From the NCBI GenBank assembly GCA_003021335.1, contig PXQL01000012.1, forward strand, positions 2,238 to 10,155: DNA of 7,918 bases, read 5' to 3'. Positions 1-7,244 of the stretch are shown here, piece by piece (the stretch's first letter is position 1; each line of letters opens with the position of its first letter). The notes beneath the pieces are model-generated. The model saw only the letters and a program-made list of their open reading frames with translations, was not told the DNA's origin and did no database searches. Source of the DNA: Halobacteriales archaeon QH_10_67_13. GTDB lineage: Archaea > Halobacteriota > Halobacteria > Halobacteriales > Haloarculaceae. The translations under genes and the position numbers were made by a program.

Positions 1-191
1 GCCAGCCCGATACCGAACACCCGCAGCTGCCGGAGATACGCCGGCTTCGCTTCGAGGTCTTCGGCGTTCTCGAAGTTCTTCCGTATCATTCGCTCGATCA
101 GCTTCGTGCTGAGCTGTGGCGCGGCCGCGGTGAGAACCCCTTGTCCGATCGCCATCGTTGATCCGAGCGTCTGTTTCGTTCCAGATTTCAT
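1..191 (-). CDS. small unknown haloarchaeal-type protein, N-terminal part
   Basis: An open frame runs from an ATG at 191 (minus) to the window edge with no stop, so about 63 residues are visible and the C-terminus lies outside. The protein starts MKSGTKQTLGSTM, followed by a mildly hydrophobic stretch, then a basic helix-like segment (LIERMIRKNFENAEDL) and KPAYLRQLRVFGIGL, which may begin a membrane helix. Codons are G/C-ending from the second in-frame Met (at 155) onward but less so between 191 and 155, so the true start may be 155. Weak AT-rich boxes lie at a leaderless distance from both starts. I do not recognise a named family and assign no function. It is divergent from the surface-protein gene on its right. 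Confidence 0.55.
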   Translation of the reverse strand, partial: MKSGTKQTLGSTMAIGQGVLTAAAPQLSTKLIERMIRKNFENAEDLEAKPAYLRQLRVFGIGL

Positions 192-381
192 TGCCAATTA
201 GTACGCGAGGGCGCCAGATTACTCTTGTGGATCACGGACACTACTGTTCCCGTCCGCGCCCGGCCGAGTGCCGGCAGATTCGATCTCCGATACGAGTCGT
301 CGTCCGGGGTCTTGCCAGCCCCGCCGGAAAGTTCAGACGAACGTTTGAGAACACTGAAAAGGCCACGCCCCAATAAATCGT
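192..381. promoter_or_regulatory. divergent intergenic region; possible TATA box at 354-361 for the rightward gene
   Basis: This 190-base gap separates the divergent small-protein gene and the surface-protein gene. The most AT-rich run, tgaaaagg, lies about 25 bases before the ATG at 382, the spacing expected of a haloarchaeal TATA box driving a leaderless transcript. There is no Shine-Dalgarno match before the ATG. For the leftward gene the candidate box is gagtaatc on the minus strand (217-224), about 28 bases before the ATG at 191. I see no tandem repeats or RNA gene here. Confidence 0.35.
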
Positions 382-2059
382 ATGCAGCCCGAAGATAACT
401 CTACTGACACGACGCCCGTTGAGAGTCCCCGCCGGCGTCGCGTCCTCGCCGGCATTGGCGTCGGCGCGGGTGCGGCGGCGCTCGGAGTCGGCACAGCGGC
501 CGCCGACGGCCACGACGTCACGGTCACGCTGAACAACGTCGGCGCGAGCGCCTGGGAGGTTACAGACGTTCAGGGTGGCGAGGTTGCTCCGACCGGCGTC
601 GACAACCCGACGCTCACGCTCACCGAGGGGGTTCGGTACCGGTTCGTGAACAACGGCTGGAGCGTCCACCCCTTCGAGCTCCGGGACGCCGATACCAATC
701 CACTCCTGAGTCAGAGCGCCGATGGCTCATTCGAGGGCGACTCGGAGACCAACTGGGTCGACGACGGCACCGAGCTCGCCTTTACCGTCACGAGCGAACT
801 CACCGACGAGCTGGATTCGTACATCTGTACGGTTCACTCCTCGATGGTCGGATCCGTCGAGACGACTCAGCAGCTCGACCCCGACGCGGCGACGGTCTCG
901 TTCAGCGACCAGTCGACGACCGGCGGGTCGGTGGTCGTCGACTCCGTCGAACTCGGCGACGGCGGGTTCGTGGTGATCCACGACAGCAGCCTGCTAGGAG
1001 GGCGATACGCTGATTGCGATGGCCCACCAGGACACGAATGGCAACCAGACCTACGACTTCCCCGACGCCGACGGCCCCTACACCGAAGACGGCGACCCGG
1101 TGATCGACGATGCCGACGTCCAGGTCGAGGCCGCTGAGGGGGCGCTCACCTTCTCGAACCAGGCGACCGCGTCGAGCACGTTCACGAGCGGTGACCCGAC
1201 CGGACCCTCCGTGGTGGTCTCGGGGGTCTCGGCGAACACAGACAGCGCGGTCGTGGTGACCTACGAGGACGGCGGATCGCTCGTGATCGCCGGCCTAAAC
1301 ACATTCTCAGCGGACGACCTCGACGGCGCCGACATGAACGTGCCGGTCGCGAACGTCGACGGATTCCCCGGCGAGCACGTCGCCCACGTCATCCCGATCG
1401 ACGACCTCAGCGGCGAGTACGCGCCCGGAGATACCGTCTCGGAAGAAACGGCCGAGGCGGTCCTCGCGAACGAGGCCGCGACCGTTTTCCAGGGGACGCT
1501 CGGCTTCGAGGATCAGACCGCGGACGAGCCCGTCGAGGAAGGCGACGTGATGGCGACGGTCGACGCGACGCTCGCCGGCGGTGACGATACGGCCTTTGTC
1601 GTCGATGTCCACCCGACCGACGGGGACGGCGGGCTCGTCGGCGCGGAGTTTGTCGGCTCGACTGATGTGCTGACCGGCGAGAACGAGGCCGCCGAGATCA
1701 CCACAGAACGCGTTCCTGGGGACGGGGAGTTCAACGAGTTCCCCTTCGAAGGCTCCGACGAGTTCGTCGCGATGATCCACGTCGTCGACGACGACGCCGC
1801 ACCCGGCGACGCGTCCTCGCCCGGAGACTATCCTGTCCTGGCGAACGCCGGCGGAGACGGGTTCGTGCCCGGCGGTGTGACCGACCAGGCGACCGTGACC
1901 GCCGGCGACGCCGACGCTGGTGCGGGCGACGACGGAACCGACACCGGCGACGACGACGACGGGTCGGGACCGGGATTCGGCGTCGGCGGCGCGGTCGCGG
2001 CACTGAGCGGGCTCGGCTACGCGATCAAGCGCCGGCTCGACGGCACCGACGAGCAGTAG
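382..2059 (+). pseudogene. Tat-exported cupredoxin / DUF7282-repeat surface protein with PGF-CTERM-like anchor; frame broken
   Basis: Stitching two frames gives about 558 residues. Residues 1-42 are a Tat signal: RRRR followed by a Gly/Ala-rich hydrophobic run and the cleavage-like TAAADG. Residues 43-160 form a cupredoxin domain with a plausible type-1 copper site: H96 (in SVHPFEL), C149, H152 and M155 (in CTVHSSM). Three DUF7282-like repeats follow, starting near residues 172 (VSFSDQ), 255 (LTFSNQ) and 373 (LGFEDQ). Then come an Asp-rich linker, PGF at 530-532, a hydrophobic helix and KRR, the layout of archaeosortase substrates. The first frame is open 382-1137 but loses sense after residue 205 (HDSSLL). 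Sense resumes one frame over at 998 as EGDTLIAMAHQDTNGN and runs to the TAG at 2057. Repeats 2 and 3 carry roughly 30-40 residues between the matching strands that repeat 1 lacks, so an internal out-of-frame deletion fits better than a single inserted base. If intact, it would sit outside the cell on the membrane or S-layer, perhaps in copper binding or electron transfer (inference). A restart at ATG 1019 would have no signal peptide. Confidence 0.8.
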
Positions 2060-2073
2060 CCGCCGTCGACCCC

Positions 2074-2087
2074 GAGTACTATTACTC
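2074..2087 (+). promoter_or_regulatory. TATA-like box inside a short inverted repeat, upstream of the PH-like/uvrC pair
   Basis: The AT-rich core tactatta (2078-2085) is centred about 28 bases before the ATG at 2109, which fits a leaderless haloarchaeal promoter. The core lies within the inverted repeat gagta-ctat-tactc, whose 5-base arms match perfectly. A repressor bound there would cover the TATA box, but a match this short could be chance. The spacer between the surface-protein stop and this gene is only 49 bases. Confidence 0.45.
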
Positions 2088-2108
2088 TGGGCCGTCCCAT
2101 CCTGGCGT

Positions 2109-2714
2109 ATGCCGCGGTGGCAGGACCGCGTCGAGGCACTGCTGTACGACGGGGAAGTCGTCGAGCGGCAGGCCGATGTCGGCACCGCCCGCGTAGTCGT
2201 CACCAGCCACCGCGTGCTCGCCGTCACGCCGGAGATGTCTGGCGAGGACCTCCGGCAGGTCGACCGGCCGAACGTGATCGGCCTCGAACGCTCGTCGCTG
2301 ACCGAGGACGCGCTGTTGACCCGTGGCCTGCGGATCGGCGTCTGGGCGGTCCTGTTGCTCGGCACGGGGGCGCTGTTCGATTTCGGGAGCCTGACCGGTG
2401 GGGTCGATCTGACCGGCCAGGGAACCGGTGAACTCGGCCTCGGCGGCACTCTAGAGGGCGTCCAGCGCATGCTCGATCTGCTCGCCTTACTCGACGAGCT
2501 ACTGTTGGCCGCCGGCGCGATCGCTGCGCTCGCGGCCGTCGTCGTTCTCGGGCTGTTCTGGCACCGCCGGACGCCGACACTCGCGATCACCGCCGCTGGC
2601 GGCGAGGACGTCCACGTGCCCCGTCCGGACGTCGGCGATCGAGAGACATTCGAGGGAGCGCTCGCGGGCGGTGGTCGTGAGACTCAAGCGCCCGACGCTC
2701 CTACGGAAGAGTAA
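2109..2714 (+). CDS. two-TM membrane protein with possible PH-like N-terminus, coupled to uvrC
   Basis: This 201-residue protein has a cytosol-like N-terminal part (about 8-60) with alternating strands. The run [18 protein letters not shown] followed by [14 protein letters not shown] resembles the small bacterial-type PH domains found in many archaeal membrane proteins. Two hydrophobic helices follow at about 73-93 and 131-151, separated by a Gly-rich loop of about 37 residues. The tail after FWHRR is hydrophilic and acidic. Its TAA stop shares its last A with the ATG of uvrC (taatg), so the two are very probably co-transcribed and translationally coupled. I know no established function for it and do not infer a repair role from position alone. 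The ATG fits the box at 2078-2085, and there is no Shine-Dalgarno. Confidence 0.8.
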   Translation: MPRWQDRVEALLYDGEVVERQADVGTARVVVTSHRVLAVTPEMSGEDLRQVDRPNVIGLERSSLTEDALLTRGLRIGVWAVLLLGTGALFDFGSLTGGVDLTGQGTGELGLGGTLEGVQRMLDLLALLDELLLAAGAIAALAAVVVLGLFWHRRTPTLAITAAGGEDVHVPRPDVGDRETFEGALAGGGRETQAPDAPTEE

Positions 2715-4420
2715 TGAACGTGGCCGCGGTCCGCGATCGTGCCACCGACCTGCCCCGTGACCCCGGCGTCTATCAGTTTCTCGACGGCGAGCGGGTGTTG
2801 TACGTGGGTAAGGCCGTCGAGTTGCCCGATCGGGTGCGCTCGTACGCCGACCCGCGCAGCGAGCGGATCCGACAGATGGTCGCCCGCGCCGACCAGCTCG
2901 ACGTCGCGGTCACCGACACCGAGTCCCAGGCGCTGTTGCTCGAAGCCAACCTGATCAAGCGTCACCGCCCGCGGTACAACGTCCGGCTCAAAGACGACAA
3001 GTCCTACCCGGTGGTGGCGCTGACCGATCACCCGGTCCCGCGCATCGAGGTCACCCGGGATCCGGGCGCCGGCGCGACCGTCTACGGGCCCTTTACCGAC
3101 ATGACCGCCCTAGAGACGGTCGTGAAGGCGCTGCGGCGAGTCTACGGTCTGCGGGGCTGTTCCGATCACAAGTACAGCGGCCGGGACCGCCCGTGTCTGG
3201 ACTACGAGATGGGGCTGTGTGCGGCCCCGTGCACCGGCGAGATAAGCGAGGCGGCCTACCGCGAGGAGGTCGCCGCAGTCGAGCGGTTCTTCGAGGGCGA
3301 AACGGGGATGCTCGCCGAGCCGTTGCGCGCGGCCATGGAGGCGGCCGCAGGCGACCAGGAGTTCGAGCGGGCAGCGAATCTCCGGGACGCGCTCGCGGCC
3401 GTCGAGCGGTTCGAACAAACCCGGGACGCGGCCGTTCACTCATCACCCGACGGCCGCCGGCTCGACGCTTTGGGCGTCTCGCTGACCGGCGCGGCTCCGA
3501 CGGTCGCGGTCCTGCGCGCAGAGAACGGCCAGCTCGTCGACCGCGAGCGCCCGGCCGCGGTGCTCGGCGCCTTCGTTCCGCAGTACTACGCCGACCGCGA
3601 GCTGCCCGACGCGGTGTTGTGCCCCGAGGGGCCGGCCGGCGAGGGACTCGACGCCTGGCTCGAGGGCGCCGGCGTCGAGCTGCGGGTGCCCGCGGCCGGC
3701 CGGGAGGCCAGCTTAGTCGAGCTTGCCGGCAAGAACGCCCGTCGCGGGCGCACCCGCGAAGCCGACTCGGGATGTCGTGCGCTCGCGGACACCCTCGGAA
3801 TCGACTCGGCGGCTCGGGTCGAGGGTTTCGACGTGAGCCACGCACAGGGCAAATCGGCGGTCGGCAGCGACGTCACATTCCTCGGCGGGAGCCCGGAGAA
3901 AGCGGATTACCGGCGCCGGAAACTCACCGACGAGAACGACGACTACGCGAACATGCGGGCGCTGCTCCGGTGGCGCGCCGACAGGGCCGTCGAGGGGCGG
4001 GACGACCGCCCGGACCCGGATTTACTGCTGATCGACGGCGGCGCGGGACAGCTTGAGGCGGCCCGGGAGGCTCTGTCTGCGGCCGGCTGGTCGGTTCCGA
4101 TCATCGCGCTCGCGAAGGCAGACGAGCTGGTCGTGACGCCAGACCGGACCTACGACTGGTCCGACGACGCCCCACAGTTGCGACTCCTCCAGCGGGTCCG
4201 GGACGAAGCCCACCGGTTTGCCCGCCAGTACCACGCCACGCTCCGCGACGAGGTCTCGACGCCGCTGGATTCGGTGCCGGGGGTTGGCCCGGAGCTGCGC
4301 CAGCGTTTGCTCGGGCGGTTCGGGAGCGTCGACGCCGTGCGGACGGCCTCGCCGGACGAACTCCGGGCGATCGACGGCGTCGGCGAGCGGACCGCCAGCC
4401 AGATCGCGGACCACCTCTAG
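2714..4420 (+). CDS. uvrC: excinuclease ABC subunit UvrC
   Basis: This is the nuclease subunit of UvrABC nucleotide excision repair, which cuts on both sides of a bulky lesion with UvrB. The 568 residues hold all expected parts. The N-terminal GIY-YIG nuclease has Y20, Y30, K33, R40, Y44, E77 and N89, the equivalents of known catalytic residues and the site of the 3' incision. Four cysteines at 149, 161, 169 and 173 have the 12/8/4 spacing of the iron-sulfur ligands of E. coli UvrC. A UVR motif for UvrB contact lies at about 214-237 ([11 protein letters not shown]). The RNase H-like domain for the 5' incision carries D373 (FDVSH), D441 ([10 protein letters not shown]) and H500 (RDEAHRFA). A tandem helix-hairpin-helix at about 515-568 ends the protein. 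The length is slightly below the approximately 610 of E. coli, and nothing appears missing. The ATG overlaps the upstream stop. The stop lies in a CTAG shared with the convergent gene. Confidence 0.97.
   Translation: MNVAAVRDRATDLPRDPGVYQFLDGERVLYVGKAVELPDRVRSYADPRSERIRQMVARADQLDVAVTDTESQALLLEANLIKRHRPRYNVRLKDDKSYPVVALTDHPVPRIEVTRDPGAGATVYGPFTDMTALETVVKALRRVYGLRGCSDHKYSGRDRPCLDYEMGLCAAPCTGEISEAAYREEVAAVERFFEGETGMLAEPLRAAMEAAAGDQEFERAANLRDALAAVERFEQTRDAAVHSSPDGRRLDALGVSLTGAAPTVAVLRAENGQLVDRERPAAVLGAFVPQYYADRELPDAVLCPEGPAGEGLDAWLEGAGVELRVPAAGREASLVELAGKNARRGRTREADSGCRALADTLGIDSAARVEGFDVSHAQGKSAVGSDVTFLGGSPEKADYRRRKLTDENDDYANMRALLRWRADRAVEGRDDRPDPDLLLIDGGAGQLEAAREALSAAGWSVPIIALAKADELVVTPDRTYDWSDDAPQLRLLQRVRDEAHRFARQYHATLRDEVSTPLDSVPGVGPELRQRLLGRFGSVDAVRTASPDELRAIDGVGERTASQIADHL
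4417..4420. other. palindromic CTAG giving the stop codon of two convergent genes
   Basis: The tetranucleotide reads CTAG on both strands. Bases 4418-4420 are the TAG stop of uvrC. Bases 4419-4417 read on the minus strand are the TAG stop of the Rsm22-like gene. There is therefore no intergenic space, and any terminator of either transcript must lie inside the other gene's coding sequence. Confidence 0.9.
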
Positions 4421-5838
4421 CCCGGCACGCGGTCGACGATCGTCTCCCCGTCAACGACGAGGTTGTACGCCTCCTCGTCGTCGTTCCAGAGCACGAGGCC
4501 GTTCTCGATCGCGAGCACGTCGCCGTACTCGGCAGTCCCGAGCGCCCGGTTGAGCCCAGTCTGCTTGACGAGGACGGCGAAGTGATCGGTCCGCTCGCTC
4601 CCGTCCCCGATCAGGTACAGCGGGTTCCCCGCCTCGGCGAGGTCGTGGCTCAGCTTGACCGCGAGGAAGTCCGCCCGGTCGGTGACGTGCTCGTCGGTCT
4701 CGGCCATCCGGGCGGTCCCCTCGCCGGGGGTAACCGAAATCGCAGTCCGCCCGTCGGTTCGGAGCGCCGAGTAGGCGTACTGAACGTCGGCGTTGACGAA
4801 CTCGCCGTCGCCGGGCTCGCCCTCATTCCCCGAGTCAACTCGCCGACCCTGGTCCAACCGCCGCTGGAACCCCGGCGTCTCGATCGGCTCTTGGCGGGTG
4901 AACGACCAACACTCGCCGGCCGGCTCCGCGTCCGGCCAGAGCCGGACCGTCGGCGCGTACACGCCGGCGTCGGTTCGTTCGAGGACCGCCCGCTCGGTCT
5001 CCCTGAGCTCGACGGCCGTCCGTCGGTCCGCCGGCGACAGGGCAAGGAGCGTTCCGTCGGCCGCGAGCGCCCCGAGCAGCTCACAAACCACTTCGACGGG
5101 CTCTAAGAGCTCGCCGAGGACGTTCGCACACAGGACGAGATCGAACGGTCCCGCCGGCTCGTGGGCCTGGATCCGCTCGCGGTGGATCGTCGGGTGAACG
5201 TTCCGGCCGGTCTCCTCGAGCAGCGCGGCGAGCACGTCGGCCGCGGGACTGGGCTCGACGGCGTGGTACTCGACCAGCGCGTCCTCGGGGAGGGCGGCGG
5301 CGAGTCCCAGTGCCGGACCGCCGACTCCCGCCCCGACATCGAGCACGCGCAGCCGTCCGCCGAGCAGATCCTCCGCGGTCAGCTCCGCGAGGGCGTGTTG
5401 TGTCGCGGCGAAGTACGCCGGCAGGTGGTAGACGGCGTACCCGAGCGCGGTCAGCTCGTCGTAGGTCACCGCCTCCCCACGGAGGTATGCTCGCTTGAAC
5501 GCCCGGATCCGCTCGCGCAGCCGATCGCCGGACTTGCCGTCCGGCCAGCCCGGGCCGAACCGATCGACCAGCAGCTCCTCGAGTCGCCGGGCGTACCGCT
5601 CGGGGAGTCGCTCGACCGTCGGTTCGAGAGACACGGGGCCGGTCGGCGCGGGCTCGAACCGGCCGTCGGAGCGCTCGCTCAGCCCCAGCTCGGTCGCGGA
5701 CTCTCTGAGCACCCGGCGGACGGCCGCTGGGTGTGGGTGCCCCTCGACGTAGGTTGCGATCTCCTCGGGGTCGATCGGCCGCACCTGCCGCAGGTATCGG
5801 GCGTTGTTCCTGATCTGCTCTCGCTGTGTCTCGTTCAT
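4417..5838 (-). CDS. Rsm22/METTL17-family methyltransferase-like protein
   Basis: This 473-residue protein belongs to the Rsm22 family (mitochondrial Rsm22/METTL17 and bacterial and archaeal homologues), which associates with the small ribosomal subunit and is linked to its assembly. Whether it methylates RNA is uncertain. Residues 1-60 form a helical, winged-helix-like N-terminus. The family segment [15 protein letters not shown] (132-146) precedes a Rossmann SAM-binding motif, [10 protein letters not shown] (165-174). An acidic residue after strand 2 (E195 in HAVEPSP) and [13 protein letters not shown] (232-244) follow. The distal part (about 350-470) contains [13 protein letters not shown] and a strand-rich end, perhaps OB-like. 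Only one cysteine, C310 in ECWSF, remains near the place where family members carry an iron-sulfur cysteine cluster. The start is firm: its ATG overlaps the tyrA stop in ATGA, indicating coupled translation. It ends convergently with uvrC. Confidence 0.85.
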   Translation of the reverse strand: MNETQREQIRNNARYLRQVRPIDPEEIATYVEGHPHPAAVRRVLRESATELGLSERSDGRFEPAPTGPVSLEPTVERLPERYARRLEELLVDRFGPGWPDGKSGDRLRERIRAFKRAYLRGEAVTYDELTALGYAVYHLPAYFAATQHALAELTAEDLLGGRLRVLDVGAGVGGPALGLAAALPEDALVEYHAVEPSPAADVLAALLEETGRNVHPTIHRERIQAHEPAGPFDLVLCANVLGELLEPVEVVCELLGALAADGTLLALSPADRRTAVELRETERAVLERTDAGVYAPTVRLWPDAEPAGECWSFTRQEPIETPGFQRRLDQGRRVDSGNEGEPGDGEFVNADVQYAYSALRTDGRTAISVTPGEGTARMAETDEHVTDRADFLAVKLSHDLAEAGNPLYLIGDGSERTDHFAVLVKQTGLNRALGTAEYGDVLAIENGLVLWNDDEEAYNLVVDGETIVDRVPG

Positions 5839-6502
5839 TTCTCTCGGGGGCGGTCTCGGCCGGCGCGTTCGTAGAGTCCCTCGAAGTGCTCGCGGTCGGC
5901 GGTGGCGATCTCCTCAACGGCGGCGGCGACATCCTCGGCGCCGTCGAAGGCCGCCTGGATGTCGGCGTACACCTGCGGTGTCCCATCAAGTAGCCCGTCG
6001 GCGGTCGCCGCCAGCCGCTCGGAGACGGGCGTGTGAAACCCCTCGGGAATCGGTTCGGCGGCTATGGCGTAAGCCAACACCGCCGCGTGGGTCCGGGCCT
6101 GGACGGTCTCCATCGCCCGGTCGTGTTCCTCGACGGTCGTCTCGAAGACGTTGTTTCCCCGGTCGGCGAGAGTTTCCGTGACCGTTCGGCCTACCGGCCC
6201 GTCGCCGTCGATCACGACCGGGACGTTTCCCGGCTCGTTTCCCGGCGAGAACAGCGGGTGGAGGCTCAGCCGCTCGCGGTCGGGGGCGTGTTCCCGCATC
6301 GCCGCGACCGGTTGCTCCATCGTGCCTGTCAGGTCGAACACCGCCTCCCGGGCTCGCGGGGCGTGTGTCGCGATCGCCGCCTCGGCTGCGGGGATCGGCA
6401 CGGCGATACAGGCTGCGTCGAACCGCTCCCCTGGCTCGGCGACCCGCGTGCGCGGCCGATCCACCGCCCCATCGTTCCCCCGCCGACGACGAGCAGATCC
6501 AT
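5835..6502 (-). pseudogene. tyrA: prephenate dehydrogenase (TyrA), Rossmann fold interrupted
   Basis: TyrA converts prephenate to 4-hydroxyphenylpyruvate with NAD(P)+ in tyrosine synthesis. The ATG at 6502 begins MDLLVVGGGTMGRWIG, a clean first strand plus the nucleotide-binding glycine loop GxGxxG, and has a promoter at the right distance. That frame then turns to nonsense. The continuation lies in another frame, open from 6464 to the TGA at 5835: ERFDAACIAVPIPAAEAA, then SLHPLFSP with the conserved His, then EHDRAMETVQARTHAAVLAYA, the family's HDRxM motif. Only about ten residues separate the glycine loop from the fourth strand (FDAACIAVP), where an intact Rossmann fold needs about 40. Strands 2 and 3 are therefore missing, and the loss is out of frame near 6446-6454. 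The 209-residue ORF starting with GTG at 6464 would lack the cofactor site. I read it as a pseudogene or an assembly gap. It overlaps the rsm22-like gene by four bases. Confidence 0.8.
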
Positions 6503-6526
6503 CGACTGTCGGTTGTCGCTCGGCGC

Positions 6527-6533
6527 TTCAAAA
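6527..6533 (-). promoter_or_regulatory. TATA-like box for tyrA
   Basis: On the minus strand this reads TTTTGAA, centred about 28 bases before the ATG at 6502, the spacing of a haloarchaeal leaderless promoter. It is the most AT-rich run in the 141-base gap between the divergent tyrA and acyltransferase genes. It supports 6502, not 6464, as the native tyrA start. Confidence 0.5.
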
Positions 6534-6613
6534 CCGTTCGGTCCCCGACTCCCCCGGCGGCTCTGCCGGTCTCTCGGATCCGGCTCAGGTGCTGGCAGTA
6601 CCGGGGCCGAGAC

Positions 6614-6621
6614 GTTCAAGA
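6614..6621 (+). promoter_or_regulatory. TATA-like box for the acyltransferase gene
   Basis: The run gttcaaga is centred about 27 bases before the GTG at 6644, as expected for a leaderless haloarchaeal transcript. It is a weak match. It helps choose the GTG, since the frame has no ATG nearby and the only upstream ATG lies inside tyrA on the opposite strand. Confidence 0.35.
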
Positions 6622-6643
6622 CGCCCGCCTCATAACAACAAGC

Positions 6644-7189
6644 GTGACCGACCGCAGGGAGCGCACGACGCGTCACGCCACGCCCGGACCGCACAACTCC
6701 CTGCACCGGTGGTACGCGATTCGCAACCCGATTCGGGTGGCGCTCAACTACCTGGTGATCGTGATCGCGCGGATCTCGCCGAGCCTGGAGCTCAAGCGGT
6801 GGCTGTTGCGCCGGCTGGGCGTGACCGTCGGCGAGAACGTCGCCTGGGGGCTCGAGTCGACGCCGGACGTGTTCTGGCCTGAACTGATCACCGTCGAGGA
6901 CGAGGCCGTGATCGGCTACGACGCGACGATTCTCTGTCACGAGTTTCTCACAGACGAGTACCGGACCGGACCGGTCGTCGTCCGCGAGGGGGCGATGATC
7001 GGCGCCAAGGCCGTCGTGCTTCCGGGGGTGGAGATCGGCCGGAACGCACAGGTCGCCGCGAACTCGCTGGTCACGACGGACGTCCCTCCCGGCGAGACCG
7101 TCGCCGGGGTTCCCGCCACCCCCGGCGCTCGGCCCGACTCCGACCGACCGGGATCCGAGCCGCGCGAGACCGGCCCGCGATCGCCGTAG
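6644..7189 (+). CDS. hexapeptide-repeat (left-handed beta-helix) acyltransferase
   Basis: This 181-residue protein belongs to the hexapeptide-repeat acyltransferases (the LacA/CysE/maltose O-acetyltransferase fold). Members move an acetyl or other acyl group from CoA to a sugar, antibiotic or similar acceptor, usually as trimers. A hydrophobic helix at about 33-44 (ALNYLVIVIARI) suggests membrane association. The GENVAWG segment (63-69) is followed by imperfect hexads: LITVED, EAVIGY, DATILC, then after a loop VVVREG, AMIGAK, AVVLPG, VEIGRN, AQVAAN and SLVTTD. The insert loop between coils holds CHEF, whose H99 could be the catalytic base. The usual end VPPGETVAGVPA (147-158) is present, with a disordered Pro/Arg/Ser tail after it. 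I chose the GTG because good coding sequence begins there. The acceptor substrate cannot be told from the sequence. Confidence 0.8.
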   Translation: MTDRRERTTRHATPGPHNSLHRWYAIRNPIRVALNYLVIVIARISPSLELKRWLLRRLGVTVGENVAWGLESTPDVFWPELITVEDEAVIGYDATILCHEFLTDEYRTGPVVVREGAMIGAKAVVLPGVEIGRNAQVAANSLVTTDVPPGETVAGVPATPGARPDSDRPGSEPRETGPRSP

Positions 7190-7215
7190 CGGCGTCGTAT
7201 TTCGATCTCGATACG

Positions 7216-7221
7216 CTTTAG
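7216..7221 (+). promoter_or_regulatory. TATA-like box for the aIF2 beta gene
   Basis: The run ctttag, within cgctttagt, is centred about 27 bases before the ATG at 7245. No Shine-Dalgarno precedes that ATG, so a leaderless transcript of its own is likely. The gap from the acyltransferase stop is 55 bases. Confidence 0.45.
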
Positions 7222-7244
7222 TCCGTCAACGGTCAGTAAAGTGT

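Noticed and set aside
260..274. Hairpin ccggc-cgagt-gccgg in the divergent region at 192-381
   Set aside because: Short G/C arms with no relation to the candidate TATA boxes. Most likely chance.
994..1021. Programmed +1 frameshift at ctaggaggg, with GGAGGG as a stimulating Shine-Dalgarno, or restart at ATG 1019
   Set aside because: In known +1 sites the stimulatory Shine-Dalgarno lies before the slip codon, but here it follows it. A CUA-to-UAG slip pairs badly, and the spacing from GGAGGG to ATG 1019 is about 16 bases, too long. A frameshift would also not supply the roughly 30 missing residues.
1307..2590. 427-codon open frame on the minus strand
   Set aside because: It runs antisense to the surface protein and the PH-like gene. 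Its product is Arg/Ser/Thr-rich with no recognisable domain, the usual shadow of GC-rich codons on the other strand.
3193..4056. 287-codon plus-strand frame within uvrC
   Set aside because: Very Arg/Gly-rich out-of-frame reading of uvrC, whose own frame has every expected catalytic residue.
5161..5874. 237-codon plus-strand frame opposite the rsm22-like gene
   Set aside because: Antisense mirror of a well-supported gene, with no start context, promoter or family likeness.
5081..5989. 302-codon minus-strand frame overlapping the rsm22-like gene and tyrA
   Set aside because: Arg/Pro/Ala-rich shifted reading of two recognised genes, with no motif of its own.
6554..6569. Hairpin ccggc-ggctct-gccgg between tyrA and the acyltransferase gene
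   Set aside because: Five-base G/C arms are expected by chance in such GC-rich DNA. It has no T-run and lies upstream of both genes, so it is not a terminator.
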